Positions 21,165-32,090 of a DNA stretch of 64,000 nucleotides are shown in pieces. The stretch covers positions 186,001-250,000 of the forward strand of contig VFIW01000045.1 in NCBI GenBank assembly GCA_006386115.1, in the 5' to 3' direction. The number at the start of each line of letters is the position of its first letter. Within the stretch, counting starts at the first letter, position 1. The notes beneath the pieces are model-generated. The model worked only from the letters and a program-made list of their open reading frames with translations, was not told where the DNA came from and did not search any database. Source of the DNA: Globisporangium splendens (taxonomy: Eukaryota; Oomycota; Peronosporomycetes; Pythiales; Pythiaceae). Both the position numbers and the translations under genes were made by a program.

Positions 21165-22775
21165 GTGAAAGGCACAATATGCGTATCGCAACGATTATTT
21201 GCGACCCGCAGCGGTCGTAACCAAGCCGAAGCAGCAGTAAAAAGTTGCCAGCAGCAAGCACGCCGCCTAACTCGCAAAGAGCCTCGCATCAATCAAGGTC
21301 ACGAGCAAAGTACTCCGAACTGGAAGCAAGCGCTGGCAGATTTCGAACGCCTTGGTGCGTCGCCTGGTCCATTCTCTGCGACACTCGATGCCAGTTCTGT
21401 GCATGACATCGTCGAGCTCTGTGTCAAAAATGATCGCCCTCGTGAAGCGCTCGAGGTCACGAAGCGTGCGCGACAACTTGGAGTCGGCGTGTCGCTTGCC
21501 TCCCATGCGCTGGTGTGCTCGGCGATAGCGAAGAAGGGCAACTTTGATCGCGCACTGGAAATGATCGAAGAGTTTCGCACCAAGAACCCAACAGAGTTCA
21601 GCACGAGCGTGTACGACCCACTACTTTCGGTATTGAAAACACAAAGCGACTGGCGATCGACGCATCGTGTGATTCAGCAGATGCACCAGTTCAAACTTGA
21701 TCCACCACTGCGTGCCTTCCGGATTCTGATGCTCTCAGCAGCCAAAGCGCGCAAGAAAGATACGCTTTTCGCGACGATCGACTTCGTTCAGCGGCAGTTC
21801 CCAGATGCAAAGACGGATGTCGCGACGCTCACAGCGATCTGCCAGGCGCTTGTCGCCGTCGAGGAGACGAAACGGGTGCTCTCGATCTACAATGAGATGG
21901 ACACGAAATGGCTCCAGGAGCATGCCAACACGATTCTGTACAACAATGTCCTTCTAGCTGCGGTGAAAACAGACCAACACATGGATCGTGCGATGGCGAT
22001 CGTGGACCAAATGAAAGAATCGGTCAACGGTCACCCAGACGACTTCACGTTTGCAACGTGCATGCTTGAATTCGAGAAACGCGAAGATTGGACCCAAGTG
22101 CTTTCGCTCTACAACGAAATGCAGGAGCGAGACATTAGGAAAAGCGCCGATGCCTCGTCACAAAAGCCAGTGATCAATGCGTTGACGTGTGCTGCTGTGA
22201 TCCGCGCGCTGCACAAGGTTCAAGAGAATCCTGAAGCAACCTCAAGAAACTCCAAGTCGTTGAAGCGAGATCTCCAGGTTGTTTTGTCGAAGCTCTCGCT
22301 CGTGGATCTGTCCAATCTCGGTCACGCGTCGAATCTCGTGGACACGCTCGACGAGTTTCGGTTGTACACGCATGCGCGGCAAGTGTTTGCTCGGCTTTTA
22401 GCCGACGGAGTGATCCACGAAGACGCGTGGATCCGCAAAGACGGATACGAGATCGATCTGCACACGTTCTCGTACGGTGTCGCAAAATGCGCCGTTGTGC
22501 ATGCCTTTGAGGCAATCAAACGGCGCCACGAGCACCACATTCGCACGAGCAACGACCAGGCAGACGACGATCTCCGGATTATCACGGGTGTCGGCAAGCA
22601 CAGCAAGGAGTACCTCAAGCCAAAGATCCGCGACGAAGTCACGCTGATGTTTTCGCGCTCGTTCCGTCCGCCCATTTGGCCAGCGACCCACCCGATAAAC
22701 CCGGGAGTGCTCATTGTGCGTCGAAAGGTGCTGCGCAATTGGATCTTGAAAGATGGCGTCGTCCGGTACTTTTGA
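21165..22775 (+). CDS. Pentatricopeptide-repeat protein, probably mitochondrial
   Basis: Open frame of 536 residues. The middle part is an array of helical-pair repeats of about 35 residues, e.g. LASHALVCSAIAKKGNFDRALEM-type and FRILMLSAAKARKKDT-type units, which match pentatricopeptide repeats that bind single-stranded RNA in organelles. The first residues are rich in R, S, T and Q with few acids, consistent with a mitochondrial presequence. An alternative first exon from 20899, also presequence-like, could splice to CAGCAAGCACG at about 21253. The C-terminal part (after about 390) lacks clear repeats. RNA target unknown. Confidence 0.8.
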   Translation: MKGTICVSQRLFATRSGRNQAEAAVKSCQQQARRLTRKEPRINQGHEQSTPNWKQALADFERLGASPGPFSATLDASSVHDIVELCVKNDRPREALEVTKRARQLGVGVSLASHALVCSAIAKKGNFDRALEMIEEFRTKNPTEFSTSVYDPLLSVLKTQSDWRSTHRVIQQMHQFKLDPPLRAFRILMLSAAKARKKDTLFATIDFVQRQFPDAKTDVATLTAICQALVAVEETKRVLSIYNEMDTKWLQEHANTILYNNVLLAAVKTDQHMDRAMAIVDQMKESVNGHPDDFTFATCMLEFEKREDWTQVLSLYNEMQERDIRKSADASSQKPVINALTCAAVIRALHKVQENPEATSRNSKSLKRDLQVVLSKLSLVDLSNLGHASNLVDTLDEFRLYTHARQVFARLLADGVIHEDAWIRKDGYEIDLHTFSYGVAKCAVVHAFEAIKRRHEHHIRTSNDQADDDLRIITGVGKHSKEYLKPKIRDEVTLMFSRSFRPPIWPATHPINPGVLIVRRKVLRNWILKDGVVRYF

Positions 22776-23192
22776 AGGGAAGAGAGCACGACAGAATCAG
22801 TCCCAGAGTTCGCCTTGCTGCTGCAAGTATTGCAACAGGTAATAGAGGAACGATAGAGAGAGGAGAGGTGGTAATAGATATCCAGGTCAGTTGCCATTGG
22901 GAACCTGTTTTCCTGCCAGCGTCTTGTGCGCCATGCGTGCATTTGAATTCTCAGCTCGTTCGTTAGGCACGAGGAGGTCATCATCATGCGCCGACGTTGT
23001 TGCAGTGCTTAGACTGAAGTAATAAGCCATGTCCACTGCAACAGTTCGTTTCACGCATCACTTCAAGGGGTGGAGTAATCTTGAGAAGCACTACTATTCC
23101 ATGCAGTACATTGAAGCCCAACGTTCACGTCAAAAGAAACACCTGACCATCACTCCTGTTCCTTTCTTCCCCTGACGTCGCACATAGCTGTC
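22776..23192. other. Interval before the hydrolase island
   Basis: About 420 bases between the PPR gene and the first hydrolase gene. I see no gene. It marks the switch from conserved single-copy genes to the repeated accessory region. Confidence 0.35.
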
Positions 23193-23208
23193 ACTCATTC
23201 CGCAATTT
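23193..23208 (+). promoter_or_regulatory. Oomycete initiator motif, hydrolase copy A
   Basis: ACTCATTCCGCAATTT matches the oomycete core promoter initiator consensus GCTCATTYYNCAWTTT at 15 of 16 positions. It starts 65 bases before the ATG at 23258, a normal distance for a start site with a short leader. The mismatch is the first base, exactly where similarity to the inverted copy begins. Confidence 0.7.
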
Positions 23209-24191
23209 GCCAGGTCACCAGCAGGTCCGCACACACCCCAGCACTCCATCCATACCAATGGCGTCCGCACCGTCCCCGATTCTACTGTTTGCGCACGGCG
23301 GCGGCCTCTGCAAGGAGGCGTGGGGTCCCATCATCCGGCGCCTGCAGGACTCGCCGCTGCTGCACCGCACGCCGACCGCCGTGTCGAGCTTCGACTATCC
23401 GTACCACGGCTCGAAGCGCGACGACTCGATCGCGCCGCGACTCTTCTTCGTCGGTCCCAAGTCGCCCCGCGTGGTGCACCCCGTGAACGCGTGGGTGTCG
23501 ATCAATGCCCAGGAAACGTACAACGTCGTGCAGCAGCTGCGACAAGAGCAGAAGCGAGAGGGAGGAGAGAAGCGTCCGTTGATCGGGATCGGACACTCCA
23601 TGGGAGCCATCTCGCTCTGGCTCACCGAGATCAACTACCCCGGCACGTTTGACGGACTCATCCTGTTCGAGCCAATGTACGGCCTCTCTGCTCCCGAGAC
23701 AGAGCCGCTGGTCGATTTCCTCGCGGGAATGACGCTGCGCCGAGAGGGCAAGTGGCCGTCGCGTGAAGCGGCGTTGAAACACTTTGCCGGGTTCAAGAAC
23801 CTGGCGGCGTGGGATCGTGAGGCTCTGGCGAGTTATCTGGAGGGTGGACTGATCGAAGAAGAAGACGGATCGATCTCACTGGCGTGTCAGCCGCTTGTTG
23901 AGGCTGCGATCTACTGCGGCAACGCGGGTTGGTTCTCACCCGAGGAGACTACGCGGCCAAAGTGCAAGATCAGCTTTCAGGGAGGTGAACGCTCGCCATT
24001 CTACGCAGTGGACGAGTTTGAGGTCATGCGAGAGAGATCGCCGCATATCTACAAGGTTGGCGTCCCCATGCCAAAGTGCTCGCATGCGATGGTGATGGAG
24101 AACCCGGAGCTCTCTGTACAGAAGATCCTCGAGGATCTCTCGCTGTTGCCTGCGTACGCAGTGAACGCGGACTCTCGACTGTGAGCAAGAT
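23194..24191. repeat. Inverted repeat, left arm (about 1 kb)
   Basis: This arm carries a whole hydrolase gene plus its initiator and is repeated in inverted orientation at about 25999-26996. By eye at least ten substitutions separate the arms, so identity is about 99%. Similarity stops sharply: at ctcattccg on the 5' side and a few bases after the stop (gagcaaga) on the 3' side. The unit is essentially leader, coding region and stop. Confidence 0.85.
23258..24184 (+). CDS. Alpha/beta hydrolase, intronless copy A
   Basis: 308 residues from ATG 23258; earlier in-frame codons give only a TTG start. An oxyanion-hole-like FAHGGG lies at 11-16 and the nucleophile elbow G-H-S114-M-G at 112-116. A likely catalytic histidine is H276 in CSHAMVMENP. 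FDGL..FEP follows the nucleophile strand as in all local paralogues. No signal peptide, so cytosolic. The fold predicts ester or related bond hydrolysis; substrate unknown and the acid residue not assigned. Unlike five of its neighbours it has no intron at the conserved tryptophan of KWPSREAA. It differs from copy B by four visible residues (Q/H and R/Q near 98-100, M/V and P/L). Confidence 0.85.
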   Translation: MASAPSPILLFAHGGGLCKEAWGPIIRRLQDSPLLHRTPTAVSSFDYPYHGSKRDDSIAPRLFFVGPKSPRVVHPVNAWVSINAQETYNVVQQLRQEQKREGGEKRPLIGIGHSMGAISLWLTEINYPGTFDGLILFEPMYGLSAPETEPLVDFLAGMTLRREGKWPSREAALKHFAGFKNLAAWDREALASYLEGGLIEEEDGSISLACQPLVEAAIYCGNAGWFSPEETTRPKCKISFQGGERSPFYAVDEFEVMRERSPHIYKVGVPMPKCSHAMVMENPELSVQKILEDLSLLPAYAVNADSRL

Positions 24192-24569
24192 TAAAGGAAT
24201 ACCAGGAATGTATGTGAAGATGACGAGGTGAACGCTGCTTCACCATTAACGTGTGCCTACCGGAAAGCGTGTTGGTTTTGCTGTTATTGACTAAAAGCGA
24301 TGATAATGCACAATAATGCAGCTTTGTAGAGAGATCTTCATGTTTGCTGGATTGCATTATTGTAGCTGGCTCATTATTGAGCAAAAAATAAGACAAACGC
24401 CGTTCGCTGCGCATTTCCTCCGAGAGAGTGGTGAGTTTATTTTGTTGTTTGCATATGTATGAACTCACTTCAATTAACTCGATGCAGAGGCGCAGGAAAA
24501 GACAGCTACTTCCACAATTCACTGGACTTGCCTCGACTTCCGTACAAAATCTCCTTTGCTCATATTGCA
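24192..24569. other. Interval between hydrolase genes, converging 3' ends
   Basis: About 380 bases between the stops of a plus-strand and a minus-strand hydrolase gene. AT-richer than its flanks. No conserved frame seen. Confidence 0.35.
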
Positions 24570-25676
24570 CTATTCGCGGCGAGTGAACTGTTCCACCGCC
24601 GTGAGGATCCGCTGCGTCGCCACCTCCGGGTCTTCCATCACCATCGCATGTGACGTCTTTGGAACTGGGTCCAAAATTGAGTAAATATGCGGCATGGCGG
24701 AGACCATGGGCTGGAACGCCTCCTGAACAAACGACCGCGAGCGTCCACCACCAAGGAGCGCGATGCGGCATTTCGCTTTCGCCGCCTCTGCACGGGAAAG
24801 CAACAGAGGCATGCCGCAATAGAATGCGGCTTCAATCTGCGGATGGCACGCCAGCACCACCGATCCGTCAGATTGTTCAACGAGCGCTCCCTTCAGGTAC
24901 GATGCCAAGGACTCGCGATTCCATGCGGCAAAGTTTGGCAGTGCTTCGAAATGGGCGACTGCTGCTTCACGGGAAGACCTAAGTGTCACGAGAAGCGCGC
25001 ACAGCATAAGCAGAGCGTCAGCAACTGACATATATTCCATTCCTCAATACGAACATCAGTTGGCAATATTCCAAACACACCATTCGGATTCGCGCTCCAG
25101 CGTACGCGCCACAATGAAGTCCACCATCATATTGAATTCCGGAGTCTTGATTCCGTAGACCGGCTCAAAGAGCACAAGACCATCAAACGTGCCAGGGTGG
25201 TTGATCTCGGTGAGCCAGAGTCCGACCGCACCCATCGAGTGACCGATTCCAATCAGCGGCTGGTTCTTCGTGTCAGCCTCACGACGCAGCTGAAGCGCCT
25301 GATGAGTTGTTTCCTGGGCTGTAAGTGCACTCCAAGCATTGCCAGGGTGCACGACACGCGGAGACTCTTTCGAAGAGTAAAACACGCGTGGCTTCACAGA
25401 TTCGTCACGCTTCGTGCCATGATACGGGAAATCGAATGTGACAAAGTTGGATGCAGGTGCAAGCTGCTGCTGCATGCGGCGAATGATTGGCTCCCAAGCC
25501 TGCTTGCAGAGTCCCCCGCCGTGCGCAAAGAGGAAGGTCGCTGGCGCCGCCATTTTCGTGCCGTTCGTGGTAGTCGCGACTGTGTAGCTACGGGAATCTC
25601 TGTGAATGATGAAATGCTCTCGGGACTCATGGTTGGGATCGTTGGCATCTGTTGGGTACCCTTCGGATACCGTCAT
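24570..25676 (-). CDS. Alpha/beta hydrolase, intron-containing member
   Basis: Two exons: 25676 (or ATG 25553) to 25081, intron 25080-24979 (GTGTGT...TTAG, 102 nt), then 24978-24570. The intron splits the Trp codon TG|G, giving ESEW-SSREAA, at the same place as in four other local members. FAHGGG, the GHSMG elbow and a [10 protein letters not shown] histidine are present. The ATG at 25553 (MAAPATFLF) starts at the same relative position as in the relatives; the one at 25676 would add about 41 residues with no targeting look. No lesions seen. It lies inside the spacer of the inverted repeat. Substrate unknown. Confidence 0.82.
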
Positions 25677-25998
25677 ATCGTTTCGAGTCCAACGTGAACA
25701 AATCTCATCATCAACTGAGATGATGATGATCCGATTTGATTGAAGTGCTGTGATATCAGGAGCTCAAAGAAACAAACAATGTATTTACCGGAATAGTTGG
25801 GTACATTTGTCATTTCACACCTGTCCACTGTGAGTTCGATTCATTGCCCCAGGCACGCATTTATTGCTGCTGTAACAATCCCGTACGTCGCAACCCCAAC
25901 ACGGTAGGTATCGTCAGTTGGAGAGTAAATGTTGCCAACACAGAGAGTCAAACAGTGCACCATATTCACTTGCTCAGCAAGATAGTTTTTTGCTCGTT
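25677..25998. other. Interval within the inverted-repeat spacer
   Basis: About 320 bases between the hydrolase start and the right inverted-repeat arm. A short run of near-palindromic words (catcatcaactgagatgatgatg) is at about 25709. No gene supported. Confidence 0.3.
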
Positions 25999-26996
25999 CT
26001 CTTGCTCACAGTCGAGAGTCCGCGTTCACTGCGTACGCAGGCAACAGCGAGAGATCCTCGAGGATCTTCTGTACAGAGAGCTCCGGGTTCTCCATCACCA
26101 TCGCATGCGAGCACTTTGGCATGGGGACGCCAACCTTGTAGATATGCGGCGATCTCTCTCGCATGACCTCAAACTCGTCCACTGCGTAGAATGGCGAGCG
26201 TTCACCTCCCTGAAAGCTGATCTTGCACTTTGGCCGCGTAGTCTCCTCGGGTGAGAACCAACCCGCGTTGCCGCAGTAGATCGCAGCCTCAACAAGCGGC
26301 TGACACGCCAGTGAGATCGATCCGTCTTCTTCTTCGATCAGTCCGCCCTCCAGATAACTCGCCAGAGCCTCGCGATCCCACGCCGCCAGGTTCTTGAACC
26401 CGGCAAAGTGTTTCAACGCCGCTTCACGCGACAGCCACTTGCCCTCTCGGCGCAGCGTCACTCCCGCGAGGAAATCGACCAGCGGCTCTGTCTCGGGAGC
26501 AGAGAGACCGTACATCGGCTCGAACAGGATGAGTCCGTCAAACGTGCCGGGATAGTTGATCTCGGTGAGCCAGAGCGAGATGGCTCCCATGGAATGTCCG
26601 ATCCCGATCAACGGACGCTTCTCTCCTCCCTCTTGCTTATGCTCTTGTCGTAACTGTTGCACGACGTTGTACGTTTCCTGGGCGTTGATCGACACCCACG
26701 CGTTCACGGGGTGCACCACGCGGGGCGACTTGGGACCGACGAAGAAGAGTCGCGGCGCGATCGAGTCGTCGCGCTTCGAGCCGTGGTACGGATAGTCGAA
26801 GCTCGACACGGCGGTCGGCGTGCGGTGCAGCAGCGGCGAGTCCTGCAGGCGCCGGATGATGGGACCCCACGCCTCCTTGCAGAGGCCGCCGCCGTGCGCA
26901 AACAGTAGAATCGGGGACGGTGCGGACGCCATTGGTATGGATGGAGTGCTGGGGTGTGTGCGGACCTGCTGGTGACCTGGCAAATTGCGGAATGAG
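25999..26996. repeat. Inverted repeat, right arm (about 1 kb)
   Basis: Reverse-complement partner of 23194-24191. The arms are separated by about 1.8 kb that contains a third hydrolase gene. Several differences cluster around 26645-26665 (a codon stretch encoding QQLRQEH), the others are scattered and often at third positions. Confidence 0.85.
26006..26932 (-). CDS. Alpha/beta hydrolase, intronless copy B
   Basis: 308 residues from ATG 26932, the mirror image of the gene at 23258. It keeps the HGGG, GHSMG and CSHAMVMENP features, so it looks functional. It is also intronless. Proline at the family motif KWPSREAA is leucine here. The near identity, precise borders and inverted order point to a recent duplication or ongoing gene conversion between the arms. 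Cytosolic hydrolase of unknown substrate. Confidence 0.85.
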   Translation of the reverse strand: MASAPSPILLFAHGGGLCKEAWGPIIRRLQDSPLLHRTPTAVSSFDYPYHGSKRDDSIAPRLFFVGPKSPRVVHPVNAWVSINAQETYNVVQQLRQEHKQEGGEKRPLIGIGHSMGAISLWLTEINYPGTFDGLILFEPMYGLSAPETEPLVDFLAGVTLRREGKWLSREAALKHFAGFKNLAAWDREALASYLEGGLIEEEDGSISLACQPLVEAAIYCGNAGWFSPEETTRPKCKISFQGGERSPFYAVDEFEVMRERSPHIYKVGVPMPKCSHAMVMENPELSVQKILEDLSLLPAYAVNADSRL

Positions 26997-26997
26997 C
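26982..26997 (-). promoter_or_regulatory. Oomycete initiator motif, hydrolase copy B
   Basis: Read on the minus strand, GCTCATTCCGCAATTT matches all 16 positions of the oomycete initiator consensus, starting 65 bases before the ATG at 26932. Confidence 0.75.
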
Positions 26998-27332
26998 AGC
27001 TGAGAAGCTTTGTGAGTGACTCGGGGAAAGAGTTTGGTGGATTTCTGTTGATAGTATAGCCTAAGATCTTAGTTTCAAGTTGGAAGATGCTGACTGACCT
27101 GAATTGGTTGATTGAAGCAGCATGGGATGAATGTCAGTCATCGCTGTATTTACTGAAATAATAGTGTCTTGCACCTTTGATTTGATGAAGACCAGTGTGC
27201 TAACCGTTGCCGGCAGTTCAAGCGAAAACATCTACATCTAAAGACCAATATAAGTGTACTAATCATCAGATCAAGAGAGAAATCCAGCACGCAAAGATTC
27301 GTTCAATCCCTCGTCACTGATGAAACACTTGC
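26998..27332. other. Interval between hydrolase genes
   Basis: About 335 AT-richer bases between copy B and the 3' end of the next hydrolase gene. Nothing recognisable apart from the expected upstream sequence of copy B. Confidence 0.3.
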
Positions 27333-28388
27333 CTAGAGCCGCGAAGCTGACGGGTTCGTAACCGCGTCATCGTCCTCTCGGAATGCACTGAATTCGGCTA
27401 AACCCTTCAGGATTCTCGCCGCAGACTCCTCGGGATTCTCAAGTACCATGAGATGCGATGTGTTTGCCATCGGCGGCTCTACTTTGTAAATGTCCGGAAG
27501 CGTGTCTGCGAGGTTAACAAAGAACTCGCGCTTGTACATTTTCGTGCGCTCACCGTTGAGCAAAATCGTGCGGCATCGCGGTCGCTTGAGCTCGGTATCC
27601 GTGAGATCAAGGGTGTCTGCGCAGTAGATGGACGCTTCGATCTCCGGGTGGCATGCAAGCGAGAACGAGGTCTTGTCGTCATCTTGCACGACTGCACCCT
27701 CAATGTAGCTCTTGAGTGATTCTCGATCCCATGCTGCAAAGTTGCGGAACGATTCGAAATGGTTCGTCGCAGCATGAAGGGCCGGCCTGCAGCACGGCCA
27801 CCAGCAAGCAGAGTATTAGCACAACACCGCGGCGCATTTTCACATGCATTGTACTGCAATGTCCCCCTTTTATAAACACACAGGCACTCACCATTTATAT
27901 TCACGATCCAGCGTGATGGACACGAGGAAATCGGTCGTCTTGGGGCTTGACAGTCTATGCATCGCGTAGATTGGCTCAAAGAGGATCAGTCCATCAAACG
28001 TACCAGGATGCTTCACCTCGGTGTTCCAGATCGCCACGGCACCCATGGAATGGCCGATGCCAATCAGCGGTACGCGCGTCGTGGCGTCTCCATTCGCACG
28101 TGACGGCAGCGCCTGCACCTGTCGGTATGCTTCCTCCGTGGCCCAGTCGACCCAATAGCGACACGGGTGCTCGACTCTCATAGTCTCTCTGTTCACAATT
28201 GGTGCGACCGACTCGTCGCGCTTCGTGCCATGGAACGGGAAGTCAAACGTGACGAACTGGGACGGATCGACGTGCTGCAGCAGCGGCGACGCGCGCAGAC
28301 GGCGGATGATCGGATCCCACGTCTGCTTGCAGAAGCCGCCGCCGTGCGCGAACAGCAGCGTCGCGGTCTTGCTGCCATGCAGGCTCAT
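27333..28388 (-). CDS. Alpha/beta hydrolase, intron-containing member
   Basis: Exon 1 28388-27892, intron 27891-27787 (GTGAGT...CTGCAG, 105 nt), exon 2 27786-27333. ATG 28388 ([13 protein letters not shown]) is preferred; an ATG at 28478 would add 30 residues. FAHGGG, GHSMG and [10 protein letters not shown] are present. It groups by eye with the member at 36692: both have WNTEV after the nucleophile, an acidic D-rich loop before SLACHP, and SHLMVLE rather than SHAMVME. The family motif after the intron is degenerate here (WPALHAA instead of WPSREAA). Otherwise intact; substrate unknown. Confidence 0.8.
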
Positions 28389-28478
28389 CTCGTGTCCAGT
28401 CAGCAAGTGAGCTCTTCGGCTCAAAAAGAGGAAACAAGTACATTCACTCTGACAATTTGTAACAGTCATCTTCAACAT

Positions 28479-28885
28479 GTACTAATCCGCTTTTGTAACA
28501 CCCTGTTGAGCCCTGGATGGTCGACAATGATTGTATTGCATTGCATTTACAAAAGTTGAAACTGATAGTCGATCTGTCCGAGGTATTTTGTGTCAGCGAC
28601 TGCATCCTTCCCCCGCTCGGTTGTCTCTTCTGGTCTAGATGCACCATGGCGGTCGCCTTTTTTATCTTTTCAGTGGATGGAAGAGGTGGAGACGCCAACC
28701 CAATTGCGCACTCATGCCGTGACGAATTCGGCGTCAGGATGCATGAATGCTATAAAAAAAGTGCTGGCTACAGTCAAGTCAAAAACTACAAATCGAGAAA
28801 GTAAACAAAATACATTCACTCTGTCGGCAAACCAACTTCAACATGCACTCATCCAAGCTATCAGCAGGTTGCTTTACCTAACTGG
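28479..28885. other. Interval between hydrolase genes
   Basis: About 400 bases. Two short similar words (acattcactctg, at 28439 and 28811, each followed by ttcaacatg.act) hint at a small duplicated promoter fragment. No gene supported. Confidence 0.35.
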
Positions 28886-29948
28886 CTACAAGTTGCTCAC
28901 GAGGTACGATGATTGCTGGTCCCCAACCTGCGCAAAGTAGTCCATAGCAGCGAGAATGCGCTGCGTGGCCACTGCGGGCGCCTCCATGACCATTGCGTGA
29001 GACGTGTTGGGGATTGGGTCCGTCATCGAGTAAATGTGCGGATACTGCGCTACAACCGGCGCAAACACGTCCGACGAGAACATTCGCGAGCATGCCGCTC
29101 TTTGAATGCTGATGTGGCAGCGCGGGACGCCTGCATCAGCCTGCGAGAGGTACATCGGTGCATCACAGTACATTGATGCCTCGGCTTCCGGACGACATGC
29201 CAACACGACTGAGCCATCAGGTTGGGCGAGCAGCGCGCCATCCAGGAACGCAGCGAGCGCCTCAGGGTCCCACGCGGCGAAACTGCGAAGCCCAGCAAAG
29301 TGCTCAACCGCAGCAGCGCGTGATGGCCTACGCACACGCAAAAGAAGTGAATACGATAGAAACGCTCAAGATCAATTCCAACATGCTGCGAACTCACCAT
29401 TGTGACTCGCGCTGCAGTGTCAGTGCGACCAAAATGTCGACCGACTTGCTGTACTCCGGTCTCGCAACGTCGAGTCCAGCGGAGGTGACGTCTTTGAAGC
29501 CATTGATGGGCTCAAACAACACGAGACCGTCAAATGTACCAGGGTGCCTCACTTCACTAAGCCAAAGCGCCGATGCACCCATCGAATGGCCGACGCCGAT
29601 GAGTCGCTGGTTAGTCTTCTCGGCCTGGAGTCGCAGCTGAAGTGCTTGCATTGACGCCTGGTGGACGACGGTACTGGACCACTCGATATCTGGAAGAATC
29701 ACACGTGGGGACTCGGGAGTGGGGTAAAATACCCGTGGAGATACTGAATCGCCACGCTGGTTGCTACCATGGTGCGAGAAATCAAATGTGACGAAGCGAG
29801 ACGACGATGCCGGGAGCTGCTGCTGCAGTCGACGGATGACTGGATCCCAGACTTGTTTGCAGAAGCCTGCGCCGTGGGCAAAGAGGAAGATCGTGCCAGT
29901 GTCACCGCTGGCGCTGCTTGTGATCGTGCGGATTGGTGCGGTTGCCAT
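28886..29948 (-). CDS. Alpha/beta hydrolase, intron-containing member
   Basis: Exon 1 29948-29399, intron 29398-29328 (GTGAGT...GTAG, 71 nt), exon 2 29327-28886. The join restores SQW-PSRAAA. The first motif is FAHGAG rather than HGGG, the elbow is VGHSMG, and the histidine region [10 protein letters not shown]. The tail QSSYLVSNL is longer than in neighbours. The most diverged intact member (e.g. [11 protein letters not shown] for [10 protein letters not shown]), but no stop or frameshift. Substrate unknown. Confidence 0.8.
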
Positions 29949-30484
29949 GGTGTTTGATCAGGATGAAGCAGATATTGAAATGAGCCAACGTAAGACCAAA
30001 ATGCCAGTTCCTGGCGGACGTCGGACTTCCACTCTACCAGCAAGTGACTTGCGAATTGCCTTCCCCATTGATGGCCCAGACCACGGCGCACATACACCGT
30101 TGATGAGACCAGCAAGGTATCAATCAGACTTCAACTTTATGAACCTTGAATGATCTCACCAGTTTGTTTCAATGCTGAGCTCTCGGCAAAGTAAAGACAA
30201 AGGCGAGTTTCTAAGCTCCTTGAAGTGAGCTGCTCACATATCGAAGAGTCCGGCACGTACGCGGCTCGCTTTGTCCCTTGGATGGTATGAGCTCACGCTG
30301 CGTTATCCTTGTCGAGCACCAGGGTCTCAGCGACCAATGTAAGAGTTTTTGATCAGGACGCACTGACGTCGTGCATTTCACTTAACACTGGAAAGCACGA
30401 GTTTTCATATGGGCAAGCATATTCGGTACATTGCCACGCTCTATTGTATCGTTCATTTTTGGAACCACCCTTCTCCGGCATCTC
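29949..30484. other. Interval between hydrolase genes
   Basis: 536 bases. On the minus strand, GCTCATTTCAAT just upstream of the start at 29948 is a partial initiator match. Nothing else supported. Confidence 0.35.
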
Positions 30485-31794
<1,310 letters not shown>

Positions 31795-32090
31795 CAAAAC
31801 AAGTGCAAGCGCTGCGACGCAACAAGAGGCAAGCAGCAAACGCGAACCACGCTGATCAGGATCGGGCACTGCATCGGCGCTGCGCCTCTATAGAAGCCAC
31901 GCATCCAGGCACTTTTGACGCACTGTCGCTCGTTGAACCAGTGTGTGAACCGGATGACGTTGCAAGTAGATCGCAGATTTCCTTGTGTCAGCGTGAAGCA
32001 TCGTGGCCATCGAGAGATATCGCAGTCACGCATTTCGAGACGCACAGTGCCGCATCTTGGCTTCCTCAGACTGTGAGTCGCTCACGGCGT
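31795..32090 (+). pseudogene. Alpha/beta hydrolase relic 1
   Basis: Broken piece of the local hydrolase family. Frames switch and stops occur, but the order of family words is kept: ALRRNK, then IGHCIG (the elbow with its nucleophile Ser changed to Cys), a TAG, then HPGTFDALSLVEP and SWPSRDIAVTHFE. The Trp-Pro junction is continuous, so the intron found in most members is absent here. The 5' third and the histidine region are missing. Confidence 0.8.

Noticed and set aside
23194..26996. Inverted hydrolase pair dismissed as a duplicated assembly segment
   Set aside because: At least ten substitutions and four residue differences separate the arms, and the flanks differ completely, so two real loci are more likely.
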